Below are positions 36,354-44,103 of a DNA stretch of 64,000 nt, one piece after another. Location: positions 1 to 64,000 of the forward strand of contig BRXU01000063.1 in NCBI GenBank assembly GCA_030267565.1. Reading direction: 5' to 3'. Both the position numbers and the translations under genes were made by a program. This DNA comes from Pleodorina starrii (Eukaryota > Chlorophyta > Chlorophyceae > Chlamydomonadales > Volvocaceae). How positions within the stretch are numbered: position 1 is the stretch's first letter; each line of letters begins with the position of its first letter. The notes beneath the pieces are model-generated. The model had not been told where the DNA came from. It saw nothing but the letters and a program-made list of their open reading frames with translations, and made no database searches.

Positions 36354-36719
36354 CTACCGGGGAAACAGGGGGAGGGCGTCCGCGAGATCGGTCCTTGTGC
36401 CCGAGGCCACAGCGGCGCCCGAGGCGACGGCCTCCGGCCAGGTCACGGCCCCCGTCACCAGGCCGAGCCACGTGCGGGCGTCGGTCTCGACGACGTTGGG
36501 CGGGGTCCCGCGGGTGTGCCGGGGACCGGCCACGCACTGGGTCACGCCGAAGGGCGGGACGCGCACCTCCACGCTGTTGCCGGGCACCCGTTCGGCGAGC
36601 TCCTCGAGGGTGTAGCGCACGGCGGTGGCCACGGTCCGGCGCGGGGTGCCGTCCGGGTCCGCGCGCCAGGCGCTCAGGGCCAGGGTCCCGTCCGCGGGGT
36701 CGACACGGCGGCGGGCCAC
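36354..36719 (-). CDS. SCP-2-like (sterol carrier family) domain protein
   Basis: 121 residues resembling the 'sterol carrier family protein' of actinobacteria: VRYTLEELAERVPGNSVEVRVPPFGV and TWLGLVTGAVTWPEAVASGAAVASG, the latter like the SCP-2 end motif. It probably binds a hydrophobic ligand. GTG 36719 lies 3 bp after the asparaginase stop, so the two are co-transcribed. Lipid specificity is unknown. Confidence 0.7.
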   Translation of the reverse strand: MARRRVDPADGTLALSAWRADPDGTPRRTVATAVRYTLEELAERVPGNSVEVRVPPFGVTQCVAGPRHTRGTPPNVVETDARTWLGLVTGAVTWPEAVASGAAVASGTRTDLADALPLFPR

Positions 36720-36722
36720 GGC

Positions 36723-37754
36723 CTAGTCCTGCCCGAGCGCCCGGACCAGCTCCGGGCCGAGCAGCTCCAGGAGGGGGTCCGCCAGGCGCAGCCGGCCCAC
36801 GGGGCGGGACCCGCCCATGACCGGGCGCACCACCTGCCCGATCACCGCGGCGGCCGCCGCGGCGGGCACGGCCCCGGCGTGGGCGAGCAGGGCGAGGCCG
36901 ATGAGCGCGTTGGCGCGGGACCCGCCGTCGAGGACCTTGAGCGCCACGGACCACCCGGTGCGGGTGCCGAGCGCGAGCACGCCCTCCGCGCCGAGCTTCG
37001 CCACGACGTCCAGCTCCTCCATGACCACGGTGTTGTACCTGCCCCGCCCGTGCACGAGCTCCGGGTAGTCGAGCATGCACTGGGAGACCGTGGCGGCGCG
37101 GGCGTCGGCGTCGAGGTTGCCCGCGGCCCGGCCCAGCGTCGAGTACGCCCGGGCGAGGCCGGTCAGGGAGATCGCCGCGAGGGGGGCGCCGCACCCGTCC
37201 ACGCCCACGTGGGCCACGCGCTCGCCGGAGAACTCCTCGACGGTCTCCAGCACGGTCCGCTGCAGGGGGTGCTCGGGGTCCAGGTAGCTGTCCGTGGGCC
37301 AGTCGTTCTCGGTGCAGGCCCACAGGAACGCGGCGTGCTTGCCGGAGCAGTTCATGCAGATCCGGCTCTTGCCGCGGCCGGCCCGCACGAGCTCCGTGCG
37401 GACCTCCTCGTCCTCGGGCCAGTCGGGCGGGCACTGGAGCGCGTCCTCGGTCAGGCCGGCGGCCGTCAGGATCGAGCTCACGGCGTCGAGCTGCTCGAAG
37501 GAGCCGATGTGGGACGCGGAGGCGATGGCCACCTGGGCCCCGCGCAGGGGGACGCCGGCCTTCATGGCGGCGATGGTCTGGAACGGCTTGAGCGTGGAGC
37601 GGGGGAAGATCGGGGTGCCGATGTCGCCCAGTTCGACGGCCACGGCCCCGTCCGGTTCCAGGACCACGGCGGAGCCGCGGTGGCGGGACTCGACGAAGCC
37701 GCTGCGCTCGAGCACGGCGAGGTCCACGGCACGGTCCGAGGTGAAGGTCTGCAT
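36723..37754 (-). CDS. L-asparaginase (Rhizobium etli AnsA type)
   Basis: 343 residues of the thermolabile asparaginase II family, unrelated to the E. coli AnsA/AnsB fold. Blocks seen are VVLEPDGAVAVELGD, IFPRSTLKPFQTIAAM (the S-T-K catalytic segment), KSRICMNCSGKHAAFLWAC (metal-site cysteines and the SGKHA motif) and VDGCGAPLAAISL. It would release aspartate and ammonia from asparagine. ATG 37754; the next gene downstream starts 3 bp after its stop. It is divergent from purD, with 106 bp containing two GGGAA/TTCCC dyads. Confidence 0.87.
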   Translation of the reverse strand: MQTFTSDRAVDLAVLERSGFVESRHRGSAVVLEPDGAVAVELGDIGTPIFPRSTLKPFQTIAAMKAGVPLRGAQVAIASASHIGSFEQLDAVSSILTAAGLTEDALQCPPDWPEDEEVRTELVRAGRGKSRICMNCSGKHAAFLWACTENDWPTDSYLDPEHPLQRTVLETVEEFSGERVAHVGVDGCGAPLAAISLTGLARAYSTLGRAAGNLDADARAATVSQCMLDYPELVHGRGRYNTVVMEELDVVAKLGAEGVLALGTRTGWSVALKVLDGGSRANALIGLALLAHAGAVPAAAAAAVIGQVVRPVMGGSRPVGRLRLADPLLELLGPELVRALGQD

Positions 37755-37776
37755 CGCCCCAGTATGTCAGCGGGGA

Positions 37777-37838
37777 CGGGAATTCCCGGCGGGTCCGAGG
37801 CCGTGCCCGCATGCCGGGAACGATGTGCCACTTCCCGG
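37777..37838. promoter_or_regulatory. Two GGGAA/TTCCC dyads between asparaginase and purD
   Basis: CGGGAATTCCCG (37777-37788) is a perfect 12-base palindrome; CCGGGAA (37814-37820) and TTCCCGG (37832-37838) form a second dyad with an 11-base spacer. Both are inside the 106-bp divergent promoter region. They may be operators, but I know no regulator with this motif. Confidence 0.4.
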
Positions 37839-37860
37839 TGCCGCCAACTAGCCTGAGGGC

Positions 37861-38283
37861 GTGAAGGTTCTGGTACTGGGCCCCGGAGGCCGCGAACACG
37901 CAATCATCCGCGCACTGCTGGCAGATCCCGAGGTCGAGCAGGTGCACTGCGCGCCGGGCAACGCCGGGATCGCGCAGCTCGTCCCGGTGCACGCCGTGGA
38001 CGCCGACGACCCCGCCGCGGCCACCGCGCTGGCGCGCGAGCTCGCGGTGGACCTCGTCGTCGTCGGCCCCGAGGCCCCGCTGGTGGCCGGGGTGGCCGAC
38101 GCCCTGCGCGAGGCCGGCTTCCTCGTCTTCGGTCCCTCGCGGGCCGCGGCACGGCTCGAGGGCTCCAAGGCGTTCGCCAAGGAGGTCATGGCCTCCGCGG
38201 GGGTGCCCACCGCGATGGCGCGGGTCGCGACCACGGAGGAGGAGGCCGCCGACGCCCTCGACACCTTCGGCGCCCCCTACGTG

Positions 38284-38318
<35 letters not shown>

Positions 38319-39183
38319 GGTCGTCACCGCCGACCGCGCGGAGGCGCTCGAGCACGCCGCCGCCTGCTTCGCCGCGGGCGGGAGCGTGGTGATCGAGGAG
38401 TTCCTCGACGGGCCCGAGGTGTCCCTGTTCGTGCTGACCGACGGCTCCCGCGTGATCCCCCTGAGCCCCGCGCAGGACTTCAAGCGGATCCACGACGACG
38501 ACGAGGGCCCCAACACCGGCGGGATGGGCGCCTACACGCCGCTGCCGTGGCTGCCGCAGGGCTTCGTGGAGGAGGTCGTGGAGCGCGTGGCCCGCCCCAC
38601 GGTCGACGAGATGCGCCGCCGCGGCACCCCGTTCGTGGGCGTGCTGTACTGCGGGCTGGCCGTGACGACCCGCGGTCTGCGGGTCATCGAGTTCAACGCC
38701 CGGTTCGGGGACCCCGAGACCCAGGCCGTGCTGGCCCGGCTCACCACCCCGCTCGGGCGGCTGCTGCACGCCGCCGCCGCCGGGCGCCTCGACGAGGCCG
38801 AGCGGCTGCGCTGGCGGCCCGAGACGGCCGTCGCGGTGGTCGTCGCCGCCCAGGACTACCCGGACAGCCCCCGGAAGGGCGACCCGATCGGCGGGCTGGA
38901 GGACGCCGAGGCGCTCGAGGGCGTGCACGTGGTCCACGCCGGCACCGCGGTGGCCCCGGAGGGCGAGCACGCCGGCCGGATCGTCTCCGCCGGCGGGCGG
39001 GTGCTCGCCGTCGTCGCCCTCGGCGCGGACCTCGACGACGCCCGCGAGCGCGCCTACCGGGGCGTGGCGCTCGTGGCGCTCGAGGGCTCGCAGCACCGCA
39101 CCGACATCGCGCTGAAGGCCGCCCGGGGGCTGGTCACCGTTCCCGGCGCCTCCGCCCCCCGTCCCCGTCAGGAGCAGGCATGA
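37861..39183 (+). CDS. purD: Phosphoribosylamine-glycine ligase
   Basis: GAR synthetase, step two of purine synthesis, an ATP-grasp enzyme. It opens with [20 protein letters not shown] and continues with [17 protein letters not shown]. The ATP-grasp core is seen in [16 protein letters not shown] and [20 protein letters not shown], and the metal-binding [14 protein letters not shown] follows. 440 residues is normal. GTG 37861 is the start. It overlaps purC by four bases (ATGA), so purD-purC is one operon, separate from purF-purM. Confidence 0.96.
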
Positions 39184-40160
39184 GCGAGCAGGGCACCGTC
39201 ACCACCCCACCCGAGATCCCCGGGTGGAGGCACATCTACTCGGGCAAGGTCCGGGAGCTCTACGTCCCCGACGAGTCGCGGCTGCGGGCCACGGGCGTGG
39301 CCATCTACGACGACGCCGAGTACCGGGCCGGCTCGGTCCTGGTGCTGGCCACCGACCGGATCAGCGCCTTCGACGAGATCCTCCCCACGGAGATCCCGGA
39401 CAAGGGCAAGATCCTGACGCAGCTGTCCCTGTGGTGGTTCGAGCAGCTCGCGGCCGTGCCCAACCACGTCCTGTCGACCGACGTGCACGAGTCCGTCCGG
39501 GGGCGGGCCGTCGTCTGCAAGAACCTGTCGATGTTCCCCGTCGAGTGCATCGCGCGCGGCTACCTGACCGGTTCCGGCCTCAAGGACTACCGGGAGACCG
39601 GCGAGGTCTGCGGGATCGAGCTGCCCCCGGGGCTCGTGGACGGCTCCCGGCTCGCCGAGCCGATCTTCACCCCGACCGGCAAGGCGGAGGTGGGCGAGCA
39701 CGACCTCCCCATCACCTTCCAGGAGATGGCCGACGGCGTGGGCCACGCGGTGGCGGACCGGCTGCGCGAGCTGACCCTGGAGATCTACACCGCCGCCGAG
39801 CGGATCGCCCGCGAGCGGGGGATCATCGTGGCGGACACCAAGGTGGAGTTCGGCCTGGACTCCTACCGCGGGGCGATCACCCTCGGGGACGAGGTCCTCA
39901 CCCCGGACTCCTCCCGCTTCTGGGACGCCGAGACGTACGAGCCCGGCAAGGCCCAGCCCTCGTTCGACAAGCAGTACGTGCGGGACTGGCTGCGCTCGGA
40001 CGAGTCCGGCTGGAATGGGGCCGGCCCCGTGCCCCCGCTGCCGGAGCAGGTGGTGGAGCGGACCCGCGCGCGCTACGTCGAGGCGTTCGAGCGGCTCACC
40101 GGACGCACCTTCGACCCGGACGGCAGCTTCTTCGAGGTGGCCGGCCCGCTCGAGTACTGA
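39180..40160 (+). CDS. purC: Phosphoribosylaminoimidazole-succinocarboxamide synthase
   Basis: SAICAR synthetase joins CAIR and aspartate using ATP. The N-terminal lobe shows IYSGKVRELYVPDES and the blocks VLATDRISAFDEILPTEIPDKG; the core has ECIARGYLTGSGLKDY and VADTKVEFGLD, and the family end DKQYVRDWLRS. 326 residues is the length of the longer actinobacterial/eukaryote-like type. ATG 39180 overlaps the purD stop. Confidence 0.96.
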   Translation: MSEQGTVTTPPEIPGWRHIYSGKVRELYVPDESRLRATGVAIYDDAEYRAGSVLVLATDRISAFDEILPTEIPDKGKILTQLSLWWFEQLAAVPNHVLSTDVHESVRGRAVVCKNLSMFPVECIARGYLTGSGLKDYRETGEVCGIELPPGLVDGSRLAEPIFTPTGKAEVGEHDLPITFQEMADGVGHAVADRLRELTLEIYTAAERIARERGIIVADTKVEFGLDSYRGAITLGDEVLTPDSSRFWDAETYEPGKAQPSFDKQYVRDWLRSDESGWNGAGPVPPLPEQVVERTRARYVEAFERLTGRTFDPDGSFFEVAGPLEY

Positions 40161-40174
40161 CGGCGGGGGCGGCG

Positions 40175-40516
40175 TCAGGCGCCGGGGGAGTCGGGCGTCC
40201 ACAGGGCGCGGCCCATGTCCACGCGCACGAGGTGCCGGTCGTCCTCCCGCAGGGGAGTGCCCTCCTCGCGGTACCGGTCCCGGGCCTCGGCCTGCAGGTG
40301 GTCCGCGAGGGTGCCCTGCACGGTGACCACCCGCCACCACGGGAGGTCCGCGCCGGTGGGGTTGCGCGCCATGAGCGTGCCCACGAGGCGTGCGGAGCGG
40401 CACTCCGCGAGCTCCGCGACGTCCCGGTAGGACAGCACCCGGCCCGGCGGGATGGCGGCCACGACGTCCGCCACGCGCCGTGCCAGGCCGGGGTCCGGCG
40501 CGGCGCGCTCGGTCAC
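40175..40516 (-). CDS. MGMT-family alkyltransferase-like (ATL) DNA-binding protein
   Basis: 113 residues with the DNA-binding part of O6-methylguanine methyltransferase: PPGRVLSYRDVAELAECRSARLVGTLMARNP (helix-turn-helix and Arg finger). The active-site motif PCHRV is replaced by PWWRVV, so the alkyl-acceptor Cys is lost. Such ATL proteins flag alkylated guanine for nucleotide excision repair. GTG 40516 overlaps the histidine kinase stop by GTGA, so it is the third gene of the peptide-kinase operon. Confidence 0.83.
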   Translation of the reverse strand: MTERAAPDPGLARRVADVVAAIPPGRVLSYRDVAELAECRSARLVGTLMARNPTGADLPWWRVVTVQGTLADHLQAEARDRYREEGTPLREDDRHLVRVDMGRALWTPDSPGA

Positions 40517-41751
40517 AGGGCTTCCCGCCCGTCCACGGGCAGGCACACGTCGAGGACCCACTGTCCGTCCGCGGAACCGCTCTCGGCGTGGCCGCCCAGC
40601 AGGGAGACGCGCTCCGCGATGCCGCGCAGGCCGAGTCCCGAGGACAGCTCCGAGGAGTGGGCGCCCGTGCGCTGGGTGCTGCGCGGCAGGGGATTCGCCA
40701 CGCGCAGGCACAGCTCGTGCTCGTCCGCCGTCACCTCGATCCGGCAGCGGGACCCGGCCGGGGCGTATTTGATGATGTTCGTGACCGCCTCCTGCAGGAT
40801 GCGGGCGGCCGTGCCGCGCACGGTGGTGGGCATGGCTTCGAGATCGCCCGTGATGACCACCTCCGGCTCGAAGCGCAGGTCCCGCAGGCTGGCCGCGAGG
40901 GACGTGACCACGTGCTCCAGGCTGCCGATGGCCAGGCCGGCGCCCGTGACGTCCCGGGGGTGCTCCCCGTCGTTCTCGTCGCGCAGCAATCGGAGCATCA
41001 CGCGCAGCTCGTGCAGTGCCGAGCGGGCGGCGTCCTCCACGGTCTCGAGGACTCGGTGCAGCTCGCCGACGTTCCCGGAGCGGCGCCGGCTCATGGTCTG
41101 CATGGTGATGAGGGTGAGCTCGTGGGCGACGACGTCGTGCAGGTCGCGCGCCAGCGCCCTCCGCTCGGCCTCCCGGAGCCGCTCGTTGAGAATCTCTAGG
41201 TCCCGGACCTGCTGCTCGTTGCGCCGCCGCTGCTGGCTGAAGTAGCGGAGGGCCGCGCCGACGAGGAAGGAGACGAGCAGGACGGCAACCAGCCCCCAGA
41301 AGACCGAGGGCTGATCCGGACGTCGCCACCAGGCCATCAGGACCCACACCGCGTAGATGATCAGGTGAGCCTTCACGAAGGCTGTCGTAGCGGTGGCCAG
41401 GACGGCGATGGTCACCACGACCACCGCTGTGTTGACCGAGCCGTAGTCGCCCAGGATCAAGGACAGCAGGAGACAGCTTCCGGAGAAGATCGACGCCCAG
41501 GTGCTCCGCCAGGCGACCATCGCGAGCGCGCCGTACGTCAGGATCGCGTTCACCGCGTACCAGACGTCGACCAGTTCGCCCTCTCGGAACTGTTCGGCCA
41601 GGGCCCTGATGTCCGCGGCGAACCAGACCACCGCGCAAAGAATGATCACCACGCACAACCAGCGAGCGACAGGCTCGGCGTCGAAGAACGACGTGGGTCC
41701 GGTGGTGCGTGGTGGTCGGCGCATGGGTGCAATTACATCAGTCACACCCAT
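40513..41751 (-). CDS. Sensor histidine kinase (HisKA_3, DesK/NarL-partner type)
   Basis: 412 residues. Six predicted helices fill the N-terminal half (about 31-47, 63-80, 84-100, 105-123, 127-141, 150-168) with very short outside loops, so the sensor is the membrane bundle itself. A coiled coil (EILNERLREAERRAL) leads to the DHp helix with phospho-acceptor H205 in ARDLHDVVAHE. The catalytic domain has the N box ILQEAVTNIIKY and G box GLGLRGIAERV. ATG 41751 lies 9 bp past the stop of the secreted-peptide gene. The likely partner is the divergent regulator at 42133. Signal unknown; the adjacent peptide is a candidate. Confidence 0.9.
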   Translation of the reverse strand: MGVTDVIAPMRRPPRTTGPTSFFDAEPVARWLCVVIILCAVVWFAADIRALAEQFREGELVDVWYAVNAILTYGALAMVAWRSTWASIFSGSCLLLSLILGDYGSVNTAVVVVTIAVLATATTAFVKAHLIIYAVWVLMAWWRRPDQPSVFWGLVAVLLVSFLVGAALRYFSQQRRRNEQQVRDLEILNERLREAERRALARDLHDVVAHELTLITMQTMSRRRSGNVGELHRVLETVEDAARSALHELRVMLRLLRDENDGEHPRDVTGAGLAIGSLEHVVTSLAASLRDLRFEPEVVITGDLEAMPTTVRGTAARILQEAVTNIIKYAPAGSRCRIEVTADEHELCLRVANPLPRSTQRTGAHSSELSSGLGLRGIAERVSLLGGHAESGSADGQWVLDVCLPVDGREAL

Positions 41752-41760
41752 AGGTCTAGC

Positions 41761-41919
41761 TCACCGGCAGAAGGAGGACCACCAGTTGCACCACACGTAA
41801 CGGCTGAACTGGGGGGTCTGGACCATCGCGCCGGCGTTCGCGGGGGCCACGGGGCCGACGATGAAGGACGCGGCGAGGGCGGCAGAGGCAACAGCGGTGG
41901 CAAGCTTCTTCTTGGACAT
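41761..41919 (-). CDS. Short secreted Cys/Trp-rich peptide (52-residue precursor)
   Basis: The frame runs ATG 41919 to TGA 41761-41763 and has AAGGAG seven bases before the ATG. Residues 1-29 form a textbook Sec signal: MSKKK, an Ala/Val-rich core, then VAPANA with an A-x-A signal-peptidase site. The predicted mature 23-mer starts GAMVQ and ends with WCNWWSSFCR; cysteines 44 and 51 could close an 8-residue disulfide ring with three tryptophans in or beside it. The kinase gene starts 9 bp downstream on the same strand. I know no family for it. It may be a peptide signal, a small bacteriocin or a kinase cofactor; the first is inferred from context. Confidence 0.82.
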   Translation of the reverse strand: MSKKKLATAVASAALAASFIVGPVAPANAGAMVQTPQFSRYVWCNWWSSFCR

Positions 41920-42132
41920 GGGGGGCTCCTTGGATCACGAGGACAGCACCGGATCGGGGGGTTGCGGCCGGGGTGGGGGGAGAGATCTCCCAGTCGCGAG
42001 GGGGGTGTGCTGCCCTGGTAGTTTCCATTTTGCCAACGTTAACCGGACGAGCCTATCGACCTTTGTCCAGACCATTTGTGACTTTTGTCGAATATGACGT
42101 GTTGCACTTTGGGGGACATCGAAAAATAGACT
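41920..42132. promoter_or_regulatory. Divergent promoter region of the peptide-kinase and regulator genes
   Basis: 213 bp whose right half (42015-42132) is far richer in A/T than the rest of the window. Rightward: -35 TTGCAC (42102-42107) and -10 TAGACT (42127-42132), 19-base spacer. Leftward: TTAACG and TACCAG with 16 bases between are possible. TTTGTC occurs at 42062-42067 and 42084-42089, 22 bp apart (two helical turns), and could be a regulator site. Confidence 0.55.
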
Positions 42133-42822
42133 GTGCGAGTGACTGATTGCAGAGTGCTTGTCGTGGACGACCAGCCGTTGATGCTGGAGGCCCTGAAGTC
42201 CTTCTTCTCGGCCGAGCCCGGTTTCGAGGTGATCGGGACCGCCGCCAACGGGCGCGAGGCCGTGGACCGATGTCTGGCGATCGACCCGGACGTGGTGCTG
42301 ATGGACATGAAGATGCCCGTGATGGACGGGATCGAGGCCACCCGGGAGATCACCTCGCGCAGTCCCCGGTCCAAGGTGCTGGCCCTCACGACGTTCTCCA
42401 CGCTGGAGTTCGTGGTGCCGGCCCTCCGCGCCGGTGCGGCCGGCTATCTGGTCAAGGACGCCCGGCCGGACGAGATCATCGACGCCGTCAACCAGGTGCT
42501 CAACGACGAGATCGCCCTCTCCCCGGCGATCGCCCGCGCGCTCGCGGACAACGTCATCTCCGTGCCGGACCAGCAGCAGCCGGCGCGGTCGGCGGACACC
42601 GGTCTGCGCTCCCTGCTGACCGACCGGGAGATGGAGACCGTGACGCTCCTGGCGCAAGGGCTGAGCAACCGGGAGATCGCCGAGCAGATGCACGTCTCCG
42701 AGGGCAGCGTGAAGGCCTACCTCGGGCGGGTCTGTGAGAAGTTCGGCGTCCGCGACCGGGTGCAGGCGCTGATCAAGGCGTACCAGAGCGGGCTCGTGGA
42801 TCCGCAGCTGCGCGATCTCTGA
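42133..42822 (+). CDS. NarL/LuxR-type response regulator
   Basis: Receiver domain (about 1-120) with acidic pocket D12-D13, phospho-acceptor D58 in VLMDMKMPVMDG, the conserved Thr in LALTTFS and Lys in YLVKDA. A LuxR-type helix-turn-helix follows (LTDREMETVTLLAQGLSNREIAEQMHVSEGSVKAYL, about 160-205). The annotated frame can begin at GTG 42133, but a -10-like TAGACT ends at 42132. Transcription would then start near 42139, which is itself a GTG in frame (codon 3), so a leaderless mRNA is likely. Divergent from the peptide-kinase operon and its presumed partner. Confidence 0.92.
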   Translation: MRVTDCRVLVVDDQPLMLEALKSFFSAEPGFEVIGTAANGREAVDRCLAIDPDVVLMDMKMPVMDGIEATREITSRSPRSKVLALTTFSTLEFVVPALRAGAAGYLVKDARPDEIIDAVNQVLNDEIALSPAIARALADNVISVPDQQQPARSADTGLRSLLTDREMETVTLLAQGLSNREIAEQMHVSEGSVKAYLGRVCEKFGVRDRVQALIKAYQSGLVDPQLRDL

Positions 42823-42919
42823 GTCACTGGCCCCCTCGGCGGTCCCGGGTCCGGACGGAAGTCCAGGAAAGTTGTAGACGAAAGTGCATTCATCTGCATT
42901 AGCAAACCCGGCATAGTGA

Positions 42920-43202
42920 TCAGTGCGAGCAGAGAAGAAAAGTCGGTGGATGAGTGAGAGACATCCCCACGGCGCACGGCCCAACCCCCCATGAGGCCGA
43001 GCCCCGGACCGGATGGTCCACCGACCTGCTCACGGTAGGGGGCCGCCCCGGGACAGTCCCTCCTGGACCTGGGATGTGGCCGCGCAAGGCCTGGATCACC
43101 TTGCACCCCCCCCTCGGCCGATGGCCCCCTACCGTGCAACATCTGCTCCGCGGACCTCGCAGACGAGAACGGCCCCACCGGAACCGGTGGGGCCGTTCTC
43201 GT
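42920..43202 (+). ncRNA. Probable 6C-type small RNA
   Basis: Non-coding stretch between the response regulator and the gntR gene with features of the actinobacterial 6C RNA motif: C6 (42985-42990) in the loop of a stem CGGCC/GGCCG (42977-42981 with 42995-42999, extendable to GC/GC past an A-A mismatch), and a second C8 run (43106-43113) flanked by TTGCA/TGCAA (43101-43105 with 43135-43139). An intrinsic terminator closes it. A possible promoter is TTCATC (42889-42894) and CATAGT (42912-42917), 17-base spacer. The 5' end is uncertain. 6C RNAs are stress-induced regulators that use C-rich loops to bind G-rich mRNA sites. Confidence 0.5.
43163..43202. terminator. Strong terminator, 19-bp stem and 2-base loop
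   Basis: 43163-43181 pairs perfectly with 43184-43202. It ends the putative small RNA on the + strand and also lies 64 bp past the gntR stop on the minus strand, so it can serve both. Confidence 0.85.
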
Positions 43203-43266
43203 GCGTCCGGCGCCTCTGCCGGATCGTCCGGCCGGGCCCGGGGCCCGAGCCCTCAGGGTCGTCCGG

Positions 43267-44004
43267 TCACGCCCGCCGGTCCTGCCCCTCCTGAGCGGCG
43301 GCGCTGTGGCCGAAGAACCAGGTGATGTGCTCCCGCAGCGCGGCGGCGGCGTCCGCGCCCCGGCGCTCCTGGAAGGCGCGCAGGATCTCGCGGTGCTGCT
43401 CCTGCAGGGTGCGGCGCACCTGCGGCCAGTCGTCCAGGCCGGCGACGGTCTCCTGCACGTACCCGATGGTGGCCTGGCGCAGCGAGGCCATGATCGTCTC
43501 GACCACCACGTTGCCGGCCAGGGAGGCGAGCAGGATGTGGAACTGCGCGTCGTGGGCGTGGAAGCGCTCGTCCGGCAGGTCCGGGTCCTCCATGGCGGCC
43601 ACGAGCTCCGCGGCGCGCCCGAGCACCGCCGCCCGCCCCGGGGTCTCCGCCGCGGCGGCCGCCTCGCGGGCGGACTGGGTCTCGAGCAGCAGCCGGGTCT
43701 GCACCAGGTCCCGCACCGGCAGCGACCGGTTGGCCACGTGCATCCGCAGCGCCCACCCGAGCGCGGCCGAGGGCTCCGCGATGACGATCGCCCCCGCGTT
43801 CGGCCCGGACCCGGTCGACGAGCGGACCAGTCCCATGGCGTCGAGGATCCGGATCGCCTCCCGCACCGAGGCGCGGGAGATGCCGAACTCCTCGGCCAGG
43901 TGGCGTTCCCCGGGCAGCTTGTCGCCCACCGAGATCTCGCCCGAGCGCAGGCGCTCCTCGAGCCAGTCGAGGACGACGGTGTACATGCGTGCGGCTGCGG
44001 GCAC
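43267..44004 (-). CDS. GntR/FadR-family regulator of lactate genes (LldR/LutR-like)
   Basis: 245 residues: N-terminal winged helix (LEERLRSGEISVGDKLPGERHLAEEFGISRASVREAIRIL) and a C-terminal FCD ligand domain with metal-site histidines (FHAHDAQFHILLASLAGN, LQEQHREILRAF). FadR-type regulators of this kind repress lactate genes and are released by lactate. The gene ends the minus-strand side of the lactate cluster, 99 bp downstream of the permease. Three TGGTCNGACCA palindromes in the permease-lutA promoter region fit its expected operator. No clear copy lies before its own start. Confidence 0.88.
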   Translation of the reverse strand: MPAAARMYTVVLDWLEERLRSGEISVGDKLPGERHLAEEFGISRASVREAIRILDAMGLVRSSTGSGPNAGAIVIAEPSAALGWALRMHVANRSLPVRDLVQTRLLLETQSAREAAAAAETPGRAAVLGRAAELVAAMEDPDLPDERFHAHDAQFHILLASLAGNVVVETIMASLRQATIGYVQETVAGLDDWPQVRRTLQEQHREILRAFQERRGADAAAALREHITWFFGHSAAAQEGQDRRA

Positions 44005-44103
44005 GGGGGGCTCCTCAGAGGGTGGGCGGGACGCGGACCAGTCTAGGGAGGCGGCGGGGCCCCGCCGGACCGATCGGTCCAGCGGGGCCCCGGGGCGTTG
44101 TGC

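Noticed and set aside
42076..42092. TGTGACTTTTGTCGAA as a CRP/GlxR site in the peptide-regulator promoter
   Set aside because: The right half (TCGAA) departs from TCACA in two of five bases; too weak to list.
42950..42994. Fourteen-codon frame starting ATGAGTGAGAGACAT
   Set aside because: No good ribosome site and it overlaps the C6 hairpin of the putative small RNA; no signal peptide.
43090..43105. CTGGATCACCT, similar to the 3' end of 16S rRNA
   Set aside because: No other rRNA sequence is adjacent; it is a short chance match inside the putative small RNA.
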